Part shown: in pieces, positions 43,840 to 53,069 of the stretch
How the letters are laid out: the number at the start of each line of letters is the position of its first letter
Position numbering within the stretch: the first letter of the stretch is position 1
Origin: Acidobacteriota bacterium
GTDB lineage: Bacteria; Acidobacteriota; Blastocatellia; Pyrinomonadales; Pyrinomonadaceae
Assembly: GCA_029781855.1 (NCBI GenBank)
Contig: JAKOVX010000068.1
Location: 62,001-126,000 of the forward strand
Reading direction: 5' to 3'
DNA: 64,000 bases
Program-made: the position numbers and the translations under genes
Notes under the pieces: generated by a model
Told to the model about the DNA's origin: nothing
Seen by the model: the letters and a program-made list of their open reading frames with translations, nothing else
The model's database searches: none

Positions 43840-44985
43840 ATGGGATCATCAATTCAGCCAATACTCGACAAAGCCCTCGACGGCGAGCGTCTGACTGCCG
43901 AGGACTGCACCGCTCTGCTCGAATCGAACGACATCGCCCGCATCGGCGTTGCCGCGGACGAGATCCGCCAGAGGAAGAACCCGGGCAATGTCGTCACCTA
44001 CATTATCGACCGCAACATCAACTATACCAATGTTTGTAACGTGGTCTGCACGTTCTGCGCGTTCTATCGGCGGCCGGGCAAGCCGGACACGTATGTACAT
44101 TCGATCGAGGAGATCGAGAAACGCATCGACGAGACTATCGACCTCGGCGGTACCGGTGTGCTGATGCAGGGCGGACTTCACCCTGACTTTAACATCGAGT
44201 GGTACGAGGACCTGCTGCGGACGCTGCATGCAAAATATCCGACGTTTCAGCTGCATTGCTTCTCGCCGCCCGAGATCCACAATATCTCGCTGATCTCGGG
44301 GCTCGATTACCTGACCATCATGCAGCGGCTTAAGGACGCAGGTCTCAACTCGATGCCCGGCGGCGGCGGCGAGATCCTAGACGACGAAGTGCGGCGGCGC
44401 GTTTCGACCAAATGCACGACGCAGGAATGGCTCGATGTAATGGAGGCCGCGCACAAGGTCGGCCTGCGGACGACGGCGACGATGATGTTCGGCATCGGCG
44501 ACAAGGTCGAGCACCGTGTCCGACATCTGCAGCGCATACGCGACCTACAGGACAGGACGGGCGGATTTACGGCGTTCATCTCGTGGACATTCCAACGCGA
44601 GAACACGGCGTTGGGGCGCAAGATCACCGAGGAGCCGACCGGCATCGACTATCTCAAAATGCTCGCCGTCGGGCGCCTGTTTTTGGACAACATCCAGCAC
44701 ATCCAGGCTTCGTGGCTGACGCAGGGGTTGAGGCTCGGGCAGACGGCACTTCGTTTCGGGGCTGACGATATGGGCTCGATCATGATCGAGGAAAACGTCG
44801 TCTCCGCCGCCGGTGCCGACAACGAAGCCAGCGAACGCGACCTCCGCTATCAGATCCGCGAAGCCGGCTATATCCCGCAGCAGCGTGACATCCTCTACAA
44901 CTACGTCAACCGCGAAGGCGTCGACGACCTTGACGAAAAGAAGTCAATGCCGCTGAAGCAGCTAAGCGTGGCGTTTGCGGATTAG
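43840..44985 (+). CDS. mqnC: Cyclic dehypoxanthine futalosine synthase MqnC (radical SAM)
   Basis: A 381-residue radical SAM enzyme of futalosine-dependent menaquinone synthesis; it cyclises dehypoxanthine futalosine. The 4Fe-4S ligands are C66, C70 and C73 in NVCNVVCTFCAFY. Further MqnC marks are IDRNINYTNVC and GTGVLMQGGLHPDFNIEWYE. The GLHPD motif favours MqnC over the paralogue MqnE. Together with mqnA it shows that this organism makes menaquinone by the futalosine route; mqnB, mqnD and mqnE are not in this window. A 12-base repeat covers its stop codon. Confidence 0.92.
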   Translation: MGSSIQPILDKALDGERLTAEDCTALLESNDIARIGVAADEIRQRKNPGNVVTYIIDRNINYTNVCNVVCTFCAFYRRPGKPDTYVHSIEEIEKRIDETIDLGGTGVLMQGGLHPDFNIEWYEDLLRTLHAKYPTFQLHCFSPPEIHNISLISGLDYLTIMQRLKDAGLNSMPGGGGEILDDEVRRRVSTKCTTQEWLDVMEAAHKVGLRTTATMMFGIGDKVEHRVRHLQRIRDLQDRTGGFTAFISWTFQRENTALGRKITEEPTGIDYLKMLAVGRLFLDNIQHIQASWLTQGLRLGQTALRFGADDMGSIMIEENVVSAAGADNEASERDLRYQIREAGYIPQQRDILYNYVNREGVDDLDEKKSMPLKQLSVAFAD

Positions 44986-45105
44986 AAATTAGGATCGATT
45001 CAAAATCTGTGGATCACGGTCTTGTGAATCGGCGGCATCGGGCATATTATCGACCGCATCCGAATTAGAAATTAGTTAACAAAACCATATACGGAGGACC
45101 GAGGC

Positions 45106-46140
45106 ATGAGTGACAGCTCTGAGAGTGGGCAGCAGGCGTTGCCGGCGCATGTGCAGTTGATCCAGATGGGTACGGCGTCGTGGGTGTCTTCGACAGTGTA
45201 TGCGGCGGCGAAGGTGGGCCTCGCCGATCATTTATCCGACGGGGCAAAGAGCGCCGAGGAACTTGCCGGCACGATGGGGCTGCACGCGCCGTCGCTGCAT
45301 CGGCTGATGCGGACGCTCGCGGGCCTCGGCATCCTGACCGAGCGTGAGGAACAGCGATTTGCCCTGACGCCGCTTGGCGAGGCCCTGAAGACCGGTGCCC
45401 CAGGTTCGGCTCGTTCTACGCTAATGACTTTCGGCGGACGAGCGTTTTGGCGCGCCTGGGAAAATATTGTGTACTCGCTGGAGACCGGCAAGAGCGGATT
45501 TACCGAGGCGTGGGGAATGAACGCGTTCGAGCACCTGGCGAGAAACCCCGAAGAAGCGTCGCTGTTTAGCGAGGCGATGATCGGCTTTCACGGTGGCGAG
45601 ACAACCGCTGTTGCTGAGGCGTACGACTTCTCGGTATTTGGGACCGTCGCCGACGTCGGTGGAGCTTCGGGCAAATTGCTTGCCGAGATATTGACGCGTT
45701 ATCCGGGAGTTCGCGGTGTCCTTTTCGATCGCCCGCACGTTGTGACGGATGCGCCTGCCCTCTTCAAAGCCTGCGGTGTCGAGGATCGCGTGACGATCGA
45801 AGGCGGCAACTTCTTTGAAACAGTTCCCGCTGGCGCCGACGCATATCTCATGTCCCACATCATTCATGACTGGAACGAGGAAGAGTGCGCGACGATCCTC
45901 GGCCATTGCCGCCGGGCGATCAAACCGGATGGCCGCCTGCTGATCGTTGAAATGGTGCTTCCGCCCGGTGACACGCCGCACTTGGGGAAAATAACCGATA
46001 TGGTGATGCTCGTATTGCCGGGCGGCCAGGAGAGATCCGAGACTGAGTATGCCGACCTGTTCGCCAAGTCCGGGTTCCGACTCACGCGCGTCGTCCCTAC
46101 CGACTCGGCCGTCAGCATCGTTGAGGCAGTTCCGGTTTAA
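45106..46140 (+). CDS. SAM-dependent O-methyltransferase (hydroxyneurosporene/plant OMT-like)
   Basis: A 344-residue two-domain methyltransferase. An N-terminal winged-helix dimerisation domain (about 15-105; SAEELAGTMGLHAPSLHRLMRTLAGLGIL) is followed by a class I SAM domain (about 150-340; VADVGGASGKLLAEILTRYP). The catalytic His and metal-free OMT motif lie in AYLMSHIIHDWNEEECATILGHCR. This matches the OMT group of hydroxyneurosporene, acetylserotonin and caffeate methyltransferases; the phenolic or polyketide substrate is unknown. A strong ribosome site (CGGAGG) precedes the ATG. It is not obviously in an operon, though an SRPBCC-like gene follows by 125 bases. Confidence 0.9.
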   Translation: MSDSSESGQQALPAHVQLIQMGTASWVSSTVYAAAKVGLADHLSDGAKSAEELAGTMGLHAPSLHRLMRTLAGLGILTEREEQRFALTPLGEALKTGAPGSARSTLMTFGGRAFWRAWENIVYSLETGKSGFTEAWGMNAFEHLARNPEEASLFSEAMIGFHGGETTAVAEAYDFSVFGTVADVGGASGKLLAEILTRYPGVRGVLFDRPHVVTDAPALFKACGVEDRVTIEGGNFFETVPAGADAYLMSHIIHDWNEEECATILGHCRRAIKPDGRLLIVEMVLPPGDTPHLGKITDMVMLVLPGGQERSETEYADLFAKSGFRLTRVVPTDSAVSIVEAVPV

Positions 46141-46265
46141 GAAAGTACGAGAGGATTCATCGATCAACGTCTATTTCGGCGACCTTCCGAAACAGAAAGA
46201 TCGATGCCGTCGATCCTGTTCTCGATTACGTTTGTTGCTGGTCGACGCCAAGAATCGGGTGAATT

Positions 46266-46853
46266 TTGCTGAAACTACCACTTGATCAGTTCATGCCTCA
46301 GCCGGATATCCGTGAGCGGTTCGATACAGTTGTGAAAGCGCCGGCGGAGCTCGTGATCGACGTCGCAAAGTCGTTCGATATGCAGTCCATATGGCTCATT
46401 CGGACGATATTTCGGCTGCGCGAGATAATAATGGGCTCCGGCGGCAAACCGCGTAAGCCGCAAGGCACCCTGGCAGAAACGCGGTCGCTCGGGTGGGGTA
46501 CGCTGATCGAAGAGCCAACACTGATCGTTTGCGGAGCGCGTTGCCAGCCGTGGATGGAAAACGTGAAATTTACGGCCATTCCGGCGGACGACTTTGCCGA
46601 ATACAATGAACCGGGACAGGTCAAGATCGCATGGACGCTCGAGGCCGAAGAGCTGGAACCTGAGGTCACGAGATTTGCTCACGAAACACGTGCAGTCGCG
46701 ACCGACGCGGCCGCCAAAGCGAGATTCGCAAGATATTGGCGATGGGCCAGGTTTGGCATCATTGCGATTCGCCTGCTGCTAATGCCCGCCATCCGCCGCG
46801 AGGCCGAGCGAAGATGGGCGGCGGACAAAAGAAACGGCGATGTCAGCGGCTGA
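46266..46853 (+). CDS. Hypothetical protein, START/SRPBCC-like
   Basis: A 195-residue protein starting at TTG (46266-46268); GGGTGA lies just upstream. The first ATG (46293) would drop nine residues of a conserved-looking opening (PLDQFMPQPDIRERFD). The N-terminal half has the spacing of a START/SRPBCC helix-grip start (DTVVKAPAELVIDVAKSFD), then a Gly/Pro loop and a central AWTLEAEEL strand. A short C-terminal hydrophobic stretch (about 160-178, FGIIAIRLLLMPA) may be membrane-associated. I do not recognise the family. It ends ten bases from the end of the convergent TetR gene. Confidence 0.55.
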   Translation: MLKLPLDQFMPQPDIRERFDTVVKAPAELVIDVAKSFDMQSIWLIRTIFRLREIIMGSGGKPRKPQGTLAETRSLGWGTLIEEPTLIVCGARCQPWMENVKFTAIPADDFAEYNEPGQVKIAWTLEAEELEPEVTRFAHETRAVATDAAAKARFARYWRWARFGIIAIRLLLMPAIRREAERRWAADKRNGDVSG

Positions 46854-47415
46854 TGTCCGCGACTATCACCCCGATCGCGGATCTTGCGCATGCGATAGTG
46901 TCTTCGAGCGAGAGTTCGAAATTCGACCGGTAATAATGCCAGGTCGAAGCGGAAAGATAATAGCTGACATTGATTGCCGCGATCTTACGCTCTTTTTTCG
47001 ACCGATCGCCGCCCCGTTTGTTTATCAGGGCCGAAACAGCATTCCAGCGTTCGCGTGCGGATTCGACCCGTACCCTCTGAAAGATCTCGGTGTGCAGGCC
47101 CGCGATCACAAGGCTCGAATTGGCCTCAAACGCCTGGTACAGCGGTTCAGGGTAGTTGAGCAGTTCTTTGATCGAAGCAGGCGGATCAGGAGTTTGCATT
47201 CGGCTGACAGCGTCGGCCGCTACGGCATCGAGGAACTCGTCGCGTGACGGGAAATAGCGAAAAATGGTCCTTTCGGACATTCCCGCCCTTTTCGCGACGG
47301 CACGGACCGTCAGTTCGGTAACGCCGGCCGTTTTGAGCAATTCGATGGCGGTCGAGAGGATCAGCTTTTGGGTTGCGTCCGTATGACGATCATTCAGTGA
47401 AATAATGCTTGACAT
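46843..47415 (-). CDS. TetR-family transcriptional regulator
   Basis: A 190-residue repressor. The N-terminal helix-turn-helix reads ILSTAIELLKTAGVTELTVRAVAKRAGMSERTIFRYFPSRDEF, the standard TetR layout, followed by a helical ligand domain. The ATG at 47413-47415 is chosen; the longer frame runs to 47619 over the cupin promoter and start, so it is not used. The gene is divergent from the cupin gene, and an inverted repeat lies between them, so it probably represses both. The inducer is unknown. The last 11 bases overlap the end of the SRPBCC-like gene on the other strand. Confidence 0.88.
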   Translation of the reverse strand: MSSIISLNDRHTDATQKLILSTAIELLKTAGVTELTVRAVAKRAGMSERTIFRYFPSRDEFLDAVAADAVSRMQTPDPPASIKELLNYPEPLYQAFEANSSLVIAGLHTEIFQRVRVESARERWNAVSALINKRGGDRSKKERKIAAINVSYYLSASTWHYYRSNFELSLEDTIACARSAIGVIVADISR

Positions 47416-47429
47416 ATACTGCGTAACTA

Positions 47430-47446
47430 TGTCACAGTGTGTGACA
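47430..47446. promoter_or_regulatory. Likely TetR operator in the divergent TetR/cupin gap
   Basis: TGTCACA (47430-47436) and TGTGACA (47440-47446) form a perfect seven-base inverted repeat around GTG. A second, overlapping half-repeat (GTGTGA ... TCACAC) runs to about 47459. The site lies 15 bases upstream of the regulator's start and 40 bases before the cupin start. A TTGACA at 47409-47414 could be a -35 box. Assignment to this TetR is inferred from position. Confidence 0.65.
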
Positions 47447-47485
47447 TCGTGTCTCACACGATAACATACATACTGGAGAAATGCA

Positions 47486-47935
47486 ATGAATAAGGAACCA
47501 ATTACTGTAAAGAACGGAGAGGGCGAGACCATGCCGGTGCTCGGCACAAACGTTCGATTTCTATTGGAGGCTGCGAGGACGGGCCACACATTCTCGCTGA
47601 TGGAAGTGGAGTTGCCCAAGGATCAGGGCCCGCCGCCGCATGACCATCCGTGGGACGAGGCGTACTACATAGTTGACGGCGATGTATGGTTTTTGGTCGA
47701 CGACGAGGAAATGACCGTCTCGGCCGGTGATTTTGTTTATGCACCGGGCGGCTCGCTGCATTCGTTTCGAGGCGCCGGTGACAAACCTGCCCGCGTTCTT
47801 GTTTTTGACGCTCCGGCAACGGCGGAAGGCTTTTTCCGCGAGGCTGCACGCGAGGTCGTTAACTATCCGGACGATCTCGTCAAGGTACCGGAGATCGGAG
47901 CACGCCATAACCTGCGTTTCGTGGCACCCAATTGA
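47486..47935 (+). CDS. Cupin-domain protein
   Basis: A 149-residue single-cupin protein. The cupin motifs are PPPHDHPWDEAYYIVDGD (metal-binding His and Glu) and ALHSFRGAGDKPARVLVF-type second strand (GGSLHSFRGAGDKPARVL). Metal ligands expected from the family are therefore in place. Cupins of this size act as dioxygenases, isomerases or simple binding proteins. It has a good ribosome site (TGGAGA) and is under the TetR operator, so it is probably induced by a small molecule. A terminator follows 45 bases after its stop. Confidence 0.88.
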   Translation: MNKEPITVKNGEGETMPVLGTNVRFLLEAARTGHTFSLMEVELPKDQGPPPHDHPWDEAYYIVDGDVWFLVDDEEMTVSAGDFVYAPGGSLHSFRGAGDKPARVLVFDAPATAEGFFREAAREVVNYPDDLVKVPEIGARHNLRFVAPN

Positions 47936-47980
47936 TCGAAAGCGATTTCAGCTTTGTGGACGATCTCCGTCACCAAAGAT

Positions 47981-48017
47981 GGCTGCGGTTCTTAAGGACC
48001 GCGGCCTCTTTTTCTTT
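47981..48017 (+). terminator. Terminator of the cupin gene
   Basis: GGCTGCGGTTC (47981-47991) pairs with GGACCGCGGCC (47996-48006), eleven pairs including two G-T, around TTAA. It is followed by a T-rich tail (TCTTTTTCTTT). It separates the cupin gene from the SRPBCC gene at 48072. Confidence 0.88.
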
Positions 48018-48071
48018 AGGGGCCCTTCTCAATTTCCGGAAATTCGGCATATCCGATAAGGTTCTACGTGT

Positions 48072-48500
48072 ATGCCGACGATCGTGATCGAAACCGTCAT
48101 TGACGCATCTCCCGAGCGGTGCTTCGACCTCGTTCGTGACCCGCGGACACAAGCCGAGCCGCGGCCGGTAATAACCGGCGATTTCGGCGTTGGGCAGCGA
48201 GTGACTTTTACGAGCAAAACGTTTGGTTTCAGAACGGAACTGGCGGTCGAGGTGACGGATTTTGATCGACCGCTGAAGTTGGTCGATGAAATGGCCGAGG
48301 GCCCGTTCGCGGACTTCAGGCACATTCACGAATTTCTTCCGCAGGGTAATGGAACGCTAATGCGCGATACGATCGAATGGACGTCGCCGCTTGGCATTTT
48401 GGGCAAGATCGCCGATGGACTGATGCTCAAGCGAACCCTCATGAATATTGTAAGGGGCCGAAACGCCAAGCTTAAATCGCTCGCCGAACGGCCCCTTTGA
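48072..48500 (+). CDS. SRPBCC-family protein
   Basis: A 142-residue helix-grip protein. The opening TIVIETVIDASPERCFDLVRDPR and middle GQRVTFTSKTFGFRTELAVEVTDFDRPLKLVDEMAEGPFADFRHIHEF match SRPBCC ligand-binding members similar to the one at 31600-32052. No enzymatic motif is present. Its ligand is unknown. It is a single gene after the cupin terminator and convergent with glutamate dehydrogenase. Confidence 0.85.
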   Translation: MPTIVIETVIDASPERCFDLVRDPRTQAEPRPVITGDFGVGQRVTFTSKTFGFRTELAVEVTDFDRPLKLVDEMAEGPFADFRHIHEFLPQGNGTLMRDTIEWTSPLGILGKIADGLMLKRTLMNIVRGRNAKLKSLAERPL

Positions 48501-48526
48501 GTTGGTGAAGTTGAAATGACCGCCCT

Positions 48527-49948
48527 TTACGGCCAGATGCCAAGCTCGGCATACGAGACCGCGATCTTGTTGATCGCACTGACAAACGCGGCCGAACGCA
48601 TTCCCGGTATCCTGGGGTCGCGTTTCCGGATCTCGTTGATCTCCTGGTAGGCGTTGCTCATGATCTCCTCGAGCCCGGAATTGACGAGATCGATCTCATC
48701 CGCGCCGCGGACGATCGTGTTTCGCTGCTGCGGGGTCAGTTTCCGTCCGGTGGTTTCCTCGACAACATCGGCCATCGCTCCGTACGACGACTGAACGAAC
48801 CGCTTGGCTATGCGGCCGAAACTCACGTGCGAGAGGTCCTTTAGCCACTCGAAATACGAGACGGTCACACCGCCGGCGTTCGCATAGATGTCCGGAATGA
48901 TCAGTACGCCTTTTTCGAGCAGGATCTTTTCAGCGTTAGCGGTCGTCGGGCCGTTGGCGCCCTCAGCGAGGATCTTGGCTTTGATACGAGGGGCGTTTTC
49001 AGCGGAGATCTGATTCTCAAGAGCGGCCGGGATAAGTATGTCGCAATCCGCCTCGAGTCCGGCTTCGCGGTTAGGCAGATCTGTCGCACCGGCAAAACCG
49101 AGGATCGAGCCGGTCTCCTTTCGGTGAGCCATCAGCGATGCGAGGTCGATGCCGGCGGCATTGTAGATCGCTCCTTCAAATTCGGAAATGCCGACCAAAA
49201 TAGCTCCGCCCTCCTGGCAAAAGAGAGCCGCGTGATATCCAACATTGCCGAGGCCCTGAACGATAACGCGTTTGCCGGCGATCCCGAGGCTGAGCCCGAC
49301 GGAGTTCATCGCTTCGGCGTCGCTGCAGGCCTCGCGAATTGCGAAAAAGACCCCGCGTCCGGTCGCTTCGGTCCGTCCGCGAATGCCGCCCTGCGCAACC
49401 GACTTGCCGGTGACACAGCCGAGCGAATCGAGCTCGCCGGGATGAAAAGCCGCGTAGGTGTCGGCGATCCAGGCCATTTCGCGTGGGCCGGTACCGTAAT
49501 CGGGGGCCGGGACGTCAATGCCCGGGCCGATGAAATTCTTCTTGACCAATTCGTGAGTGTAACGGCGGGTGATCTGTTCGAGCTCGCCGATCGAATACTT
49601 TTTGGGATCGATACGGATCGCACCCTTGGCACCGCCGAATGGAACGTCAACGACGGCGCATTTGTACGTCATCAGAGCGGCGAGGGCGGTGACCTCTTCG
49701 GCGTTCGCCTCTTCGGAATAGCGAATGCCGCCTTTTGTCGGCATTTTATGGTGGCTGTGTTCAGCCCGCCATCCGTCGACGACCTCATATCCACGCGAGG
49801 TTCGGACCGGGAACCGGAAATGATACATGCTGTTGCATATCTTGATCTGCCGGAGCAGATCGGCCGACTGGCCGGTAAACTGCGCGGCCTGATCGAAATA
49901 CATCGATACGTTATCTAGAAAACTTGTTGTTTGTTTAGAGTCATTCAT
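48527..49948 (-). CDS. Glu/Leu/Phe/Val dehydrogenase (glutamate dehydrogenase)
   Basis: A 473-residue NAD(P)-dependent amino acid dehydrogenase that interconverts glutamate with 2-oxoglutarate and ammonia, or acts on branched-chain amino acids. The substrate-binding lysine region is [40 protein letters not shown], and the catalytic lysine is in PFGGAKG. The Rossmann motif is [27 protein letters not shown]-terminal NANGP-type motif [14 protein letters not shown] is intact. The length fits the hexameric bacterial group; NAD versus NADP use cannot be read by eye. Single gene. Confidence 0.93.
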   Translation of the reverse strand: MNDSKQTTSFLDNVSMYFDQAAQFTGQSADLLRQIKICNSMYHFRFPVRTSRGYEVVDGWRAEHSHHKMPTKGGIRYSEEANAEEVTALAALMTYKCAVVDVPFGGAKGAIRIDPKKYSIGELEQITRRYTHELVKKNFIGPGIDVPAPDYGTGPREMAWIADTYAAFHPGELDSLGCVTGKSVAQGGIRGRTEATGRGVFFAIREACSDAEAMNSVGLSLGIAGKRVIVQGLGNVGYHAALFCQEGGAILVGISEFEGAIYNAAGIDLASLMAHRKETGSILGFAGATDLPNREAGLEADCDILIPAALENQISAENAPRIKAKILAEGANGPTTANAEKILLEKGVLIIPDIYANAGGVTVSYFEWLKDLSHVSFGRIAKRFVQSSYGAMADVVEETTGRKLTPQQRNTIVRGADEIDLVNSGLEEIMSNAYQEINEIRKRDPRIPGMRSAAFVSAINKIAVSYAELGIWP

Positions 49949-50155
49949 ATATTTGGAGAGACAGTTTTAAAATAGTATTAGCTGCATAACCGACCTCGTA
50001 AGAGCCGATCACGCAAAATTAGGGAGATTCAAGTCCGCTGAGACAATCAAATTATAACACGCCACCTCCGGACTTTTACTCAAGTATTACAATCTGATCG
50101 CTCGCGAACTGTTACTCTAAAAGAGTCTTAATTTGTACTGTCCGTAACCTTTCTA

Positions 50156-51013
50156 ATGCAAAACATCCTCGAATTTGAAACGCCCCGCCGCGGGATCAAC
50201 TGGAAGAACGTCTCGATCGTGGTGTCATTTCACCTGTTGGCGATACCAGCGTTCTTTACTTTCAGCTGGCAAAATTTCGCGATAATGATGATCGGCAACT
50301 GGGTCGTCGGGAGCCTCGGCGTTGGTCTCGGGTGGCACCGGCTGCTCACGCATCGGAGTTTTAGGGCCCCGAAATGGCTCGAATATACGCTTTCGACGCT
50401 GGCGACGATGTCGATGCAGGACCCGCCGGACAAGTGGATCGCGACGCATCGCATGCACCACGCCTTTGTCGATACGGACAAGGATCCGCACTCAGCTCGT
50501 TCGGGTTTTTGGTGGCCGCAGATCGGTTGGGTCCTCAAGGGAACGGCCCAGGACCACGATGCCGCGACGATGAAACGCTATGTGCCCGACCTGCTCAAAG
50601 ATGGCGGTCACGCCCTGATCTCGCGATTCTTCTACCTTCCGATCATAATTTCAGCGGTCATATTGTTTCTTATTGGCGGCTGGCCGATGGTCGTGTGGGG
50701 CGTATTTGTCCGCGTCGTCGTCGGGTGGCATACGACATGGTTCGTCAATTCGCTCGCACACATCTACGGCGGACGGCCGCACGAGACCGGCGATCTGTCG
50801 ACCAACAACTGGTTCGTCGCGATCCTGACCTTTGGCGAGGGCTGGCACAATAATCACCACGCATTCCCGACCTCGGCCCGTCACGGCCTGAAGTGGTATC
50901 AGTTCGATATGAACTGGATCACGATACGCATCTTTGAGCGTCTCGGTTGGGCGACGAAGATCCGTCTCTTCGAAGACGAAAAACCAGTGATCGAGTTGAA
51001 ACAAGCCGCGTAA
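50156..51013 (+). CDS. Acyl-CoA desaturase (delta-9 type, membrane-bound fatty acid desaturase)
   Basis: A 285-residue diiron membrane desaturase. Three His boxes are intact: HRLLTH (61-66), HRMHH (98-102) and HNNHH (231-235). Four or five hydrophobic segments lie around residues 18-38, 43-58, 160-178 and 180-195. It introduces a cis double bond in acyl chains using O2 and an electron donor. The opening GINWKNVSIVVSFHLLAIPAFFT fits the family. The DUF962 gene follows with a 32-base gap, so both may act on fatty acids. A 207-base gap upstream separates it from the divergent dehydrogenase. Confidence 0.93.
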   Translation: MQNILEFETPRRGINWKNVSIVVSFHLLAIPAFFTFSWQNFAIMMIGNWVVGSLGVGLGWHRLLTHRSFRAPKWLEYTLSTLATMSMQDPPDKWIATHRMHHAFVDTDKDPHSARSGFWWPQIGWVLKGTAQDHDAATMKRYVPDLLKDGGHALISRFFYLPIIISAVILFLIGGWPMVVWGVFVRVVVGWHTTWFVNSLAHIYGGRPHETGDLSTNNWFVAILTFGEGWHNNHHAFPTSARHGLKWYQFDMNWITIRIFERLGWATKIRLFEDEKPVIELKQAA

Positions 51014-51045
51014 CGGATTATATTCGGCCTAGACGGAGGCCCGAT

Positions 51046-51375
51046 ATGACGACGAACCCGACAAACTACGCTGAGTTTTGGGATTTCTACGTGTCAGAGC
51101 ACAGATTGCCGCTGACACGTTTGCTGCACCTGATCGGCACGACGCTCGGCATCGCACTGCTCGTTTTCTTCGTTGCCCGCGGTCAATGGTATTTCTTCCC
51201 GGTGTTCTTCGTCGTCGGCTACGGTTTCGCGTGGTTCGCGCATTTCGTTATCGAGAAGAACAAGCCCGCCAGCTTTCGCTTTCCGTTCTGGTCGTTTATC
51301 AGCGATTTCAAAATGATCGGATTTATGCTCACGGGAAAGATGGGTGCCGAGGTCGAGCGGGTCCTAGCCGGCTAA
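51046..51375 (+). CDS. DUF962/Mpo1-like membrane protein
   Basis: A 109-residue integral membrane protein. The ATG is chosen for its GGAGG site (agacGGAGGcccgat); the frame is open further back into the desaturase gene but lacks a start signal. The opening NYAEFWDFYVSEHRLPLTRLLHLIGTT and the central WFAHFVIEKNKPASFRFPFWSFISDFKMIGFMLTG are the DUF962 hallmarks, with conserved His (SEHRLP, RLLHLIGT, AHF). Yeast Mpo1 of this family is a 2-hydroxy fatty acid dioxygenase. Four membrane segments are likely. Lipid modification is inferred with the desaturase. Confidence 0.85.
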   Translation: MTTNPTNYAEFWDFYVSEHRLPLTRLLHLIGTTLGIALLVFFVARGQWYFFPVFFVVGYGFAWFAHFVIEKNKPASFRFPFWSFISDFKMIGFMLTGKMGAEVERVLAG

Positions 51376-51398
51376 TTTCAACATCAACAGGGCTTTTA

Positions 51399-52409
51399 TT
51401 ACACCGACAGGTCGTGCACCGCGTGATTGGATATCAACTCCAACGAACGATCATATCTGTAACTGATATTGAAATGTCCGTCGTCAAACTCGTCGTGAAT
51501 GTGCTCAATGCCGTGATCGGTCAGCTTTCGTGACAGGATCCGCGCTCCGACATCCAGGTTGAATTCATCCTTGGTACCGGCGTCGAGATGGAGTAGCAGC
51601 AGGCTTTTCAGGTTATCCACATACTTTTCCACAAGCCTGACCGGATCGTGTTCCAGCCATCTTTGCCAGACGTCACGGCGAATTTCGCCTGTTTCCAGAT
51701 CGATCGGCAGTTCGAACGAGGTTCCGTTCGCGGAATATGACGCCGCCATTCCTATCGTGTTCAGCGCCCCGAAATCCGCCCGGTTCTGCTTTTCGCTTGA
51801 CCAAAAGGCCTTCAGAAAAGCCTCGGGATCGCCCTTGATCTGCTTGAACGCCGAGGGAAAATCGAGCGGGTAACAGTATTCAAAATAAGAGTCCCCCGAG
51901 ATGCTGCTCACGAGGCCAAAAATATCCGCGTGCTTGAGGCCCATGATCAGCGCTCCGTATCCACCGGACGATTTGCCCATTACCGCCCGCGAACTGCGGT
52001 CAGCGAGCGTGCGAAAATTGGCATCGACATACGAGACCAACTCCTGTGTGAGGTAGTCGCCGTAATTGCCATTCGCAGTCGAATTGATGTATTGCGAGCC
52101 GCCGTAATATGTAAAGCAATCCGGCATCACCACGATCATCGGGCGGACCGTGCCTTCGTCGATGAGCTTATCCATTCGCTCAGCGAGGTTCGGTACGAAC
52201 GGATTGTCGTTGAGCATCATTTTGCCGCGGCCCGAAAAACCGGACAGGCTGTAGACGACGGGAAAGCGCTTGTCGCCGGTCGAATATTCGTGCGGCAGAT
52301 AAACGAACAGGTCGCGAACGTGAGGGTCGCCGAGTGGGTTTGTCTTTAACACTTCGCTTTCGTGGCGGACGCAGACGACCTCGCCAGCGGTTACACTATT
52401 TGTTCTCAT
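51399..52409 (-). CDS. Esterase D/putative-esterase family alpha/beta-hydrolase
   Basis: A 336-residue hydrolase. The nucleophile elbow is MGKSSGGYGAL (GxSxG), the preceding strand and oxyanion side FPVVYSLSGFSGRGK is typical of the putative-esterase (COG2382/COG0627) group, and the acid and His lie toward the end (GTKDEFNLDV, HIHDEFDDGHFNISYR). No signal peptide is evident. This group includes Fes-like enterochelin esterases, S-formylglutathione hydrolase and mycolyltransferase relatives; the substrate is unknown. It is divergent from the DUF2721 gene, only 39 bases away. Confidence 0.85.
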   Translation of the reverse strand: MRTNSVTAGEVVCVRHESEVLKTNPLGDPHVRDLFVYLPHEYSTGDKRFPVVYSLSGFSGRGKMMLNDNPFVPNLAERMDKLIDEGTVRPMIVVMPDCFTYYGGSQYINSTANGNYGDYLTQELVSYVDANFRTLADRSSRAVMGKSSGGYGALIMGLKHADIFGLVSSISGDSYFEYCYPLDFPSAFKQIKGDPEAFLKAFWSSEKQNRADFGALNTIGMAASYSANGTSFELPIDLETGEIRRDVWQRWLEHDPVRLVEKYVDNLKSLLLLHLDAGTKDEFNLDVGARILSRKLTDHGIEHIHDEFDDGHFNISYRYDRSLELISNHAVHDLSV

Positions 52410-52448
52410 GATTCTATTTTGCCCGAATCTAGCGTAGAATTCGAGTTT

Positions 52449-53069
52449 ATGATGGCCAGCGACCTGGTAAATCTAAATCCGGAAGCTCTGAGTCCGACGA
52501 TCGAGTTTTTGACCGCGATGGTCACGCCGACATTGCTGATCTCGGCAACCGGTTCGCTCGTGCTCTCGACGTCGACACGCCTCGGGAGGGTGGTCGATCG
52601 GGTCAGGGAGCTGGAGGGAAGGCTCAGCGAACTCATAATGGTAACCGACAAGGACGAGATCCCGCTTTACGAGCAGCGGCTGGACACAGTTGTTAACCTT
52701 CTCGACAAAGTGACGAGCAGGGCACGGATACTGCAGCGGGCGATGGGCACGTTCTATTACGGTCTGGGTTTCTTTATGCTGACAAGTGTGACCATCGCCG
52801 TAGCGGCCTTTTTCAATACATATCGCTGGATCCCGATCCCGATCGGGATCATCGGCATTATGTGCCTGTTCTATGGCAGCCTGCTGATGCTGCTCGAAAC
52901 ACGGATGGCGACCGTGACCGTCAACGCCGAGATGGACTTTACGTGGGCACTTGCCAACAAGGTCGCGCCCGAACATATCATTCACAAATACGTTTACAAT
53001 GCATACGGAAAACGCCGCCTCAGGCGCAGGGTACTTGAGACTCTTGAGGACGGGGAAACTAAAGAGTAG
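52449..53069 (+). CDS. DUF2721 membrane protein
   Basis: About 206 residues. Two adjacent ATG codons at 52449 and 52452 follow a GAG-type site; the open frame further left overlaps the divergent esterase start, so it is not used. Membrane segments lie at about 28-48 (TPTLLISATGSLVLSTSTRLGR), about 102-121 and about 128-145, with the family motif RLGRVVDRVRELEGRLSEL. DUF2721 proteins are widespread with no known function. A radical SAM gene overlaps its last 71 bases in another frame. Confidence 0.85.
   Translation: MMASDLVNLNPEALSPTIEFLTAMVTPTLLISATGSLVLSTSTRLGRVVDRVRELEGRLSELIMVTDKDEIPLYEQRLDTVVNLLDKVTSRARILQRAMGTFYYGLGFFMLTSVTIAVAAFFNTYRWIPIPIGIIGIMCLFYGSLLMLLETRMATVTVNAEMDFTWALANKVAPEHIIHKYVYNAYGKRRLRRRVLETLEDGETKE

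Noticed and set aside
47416-47619. N-terminal extension of the TetR gene
   Set aside because: It would cover the divergent promoter, the operator and the cupin start. The TetR fold begins just after the chosen ATG.
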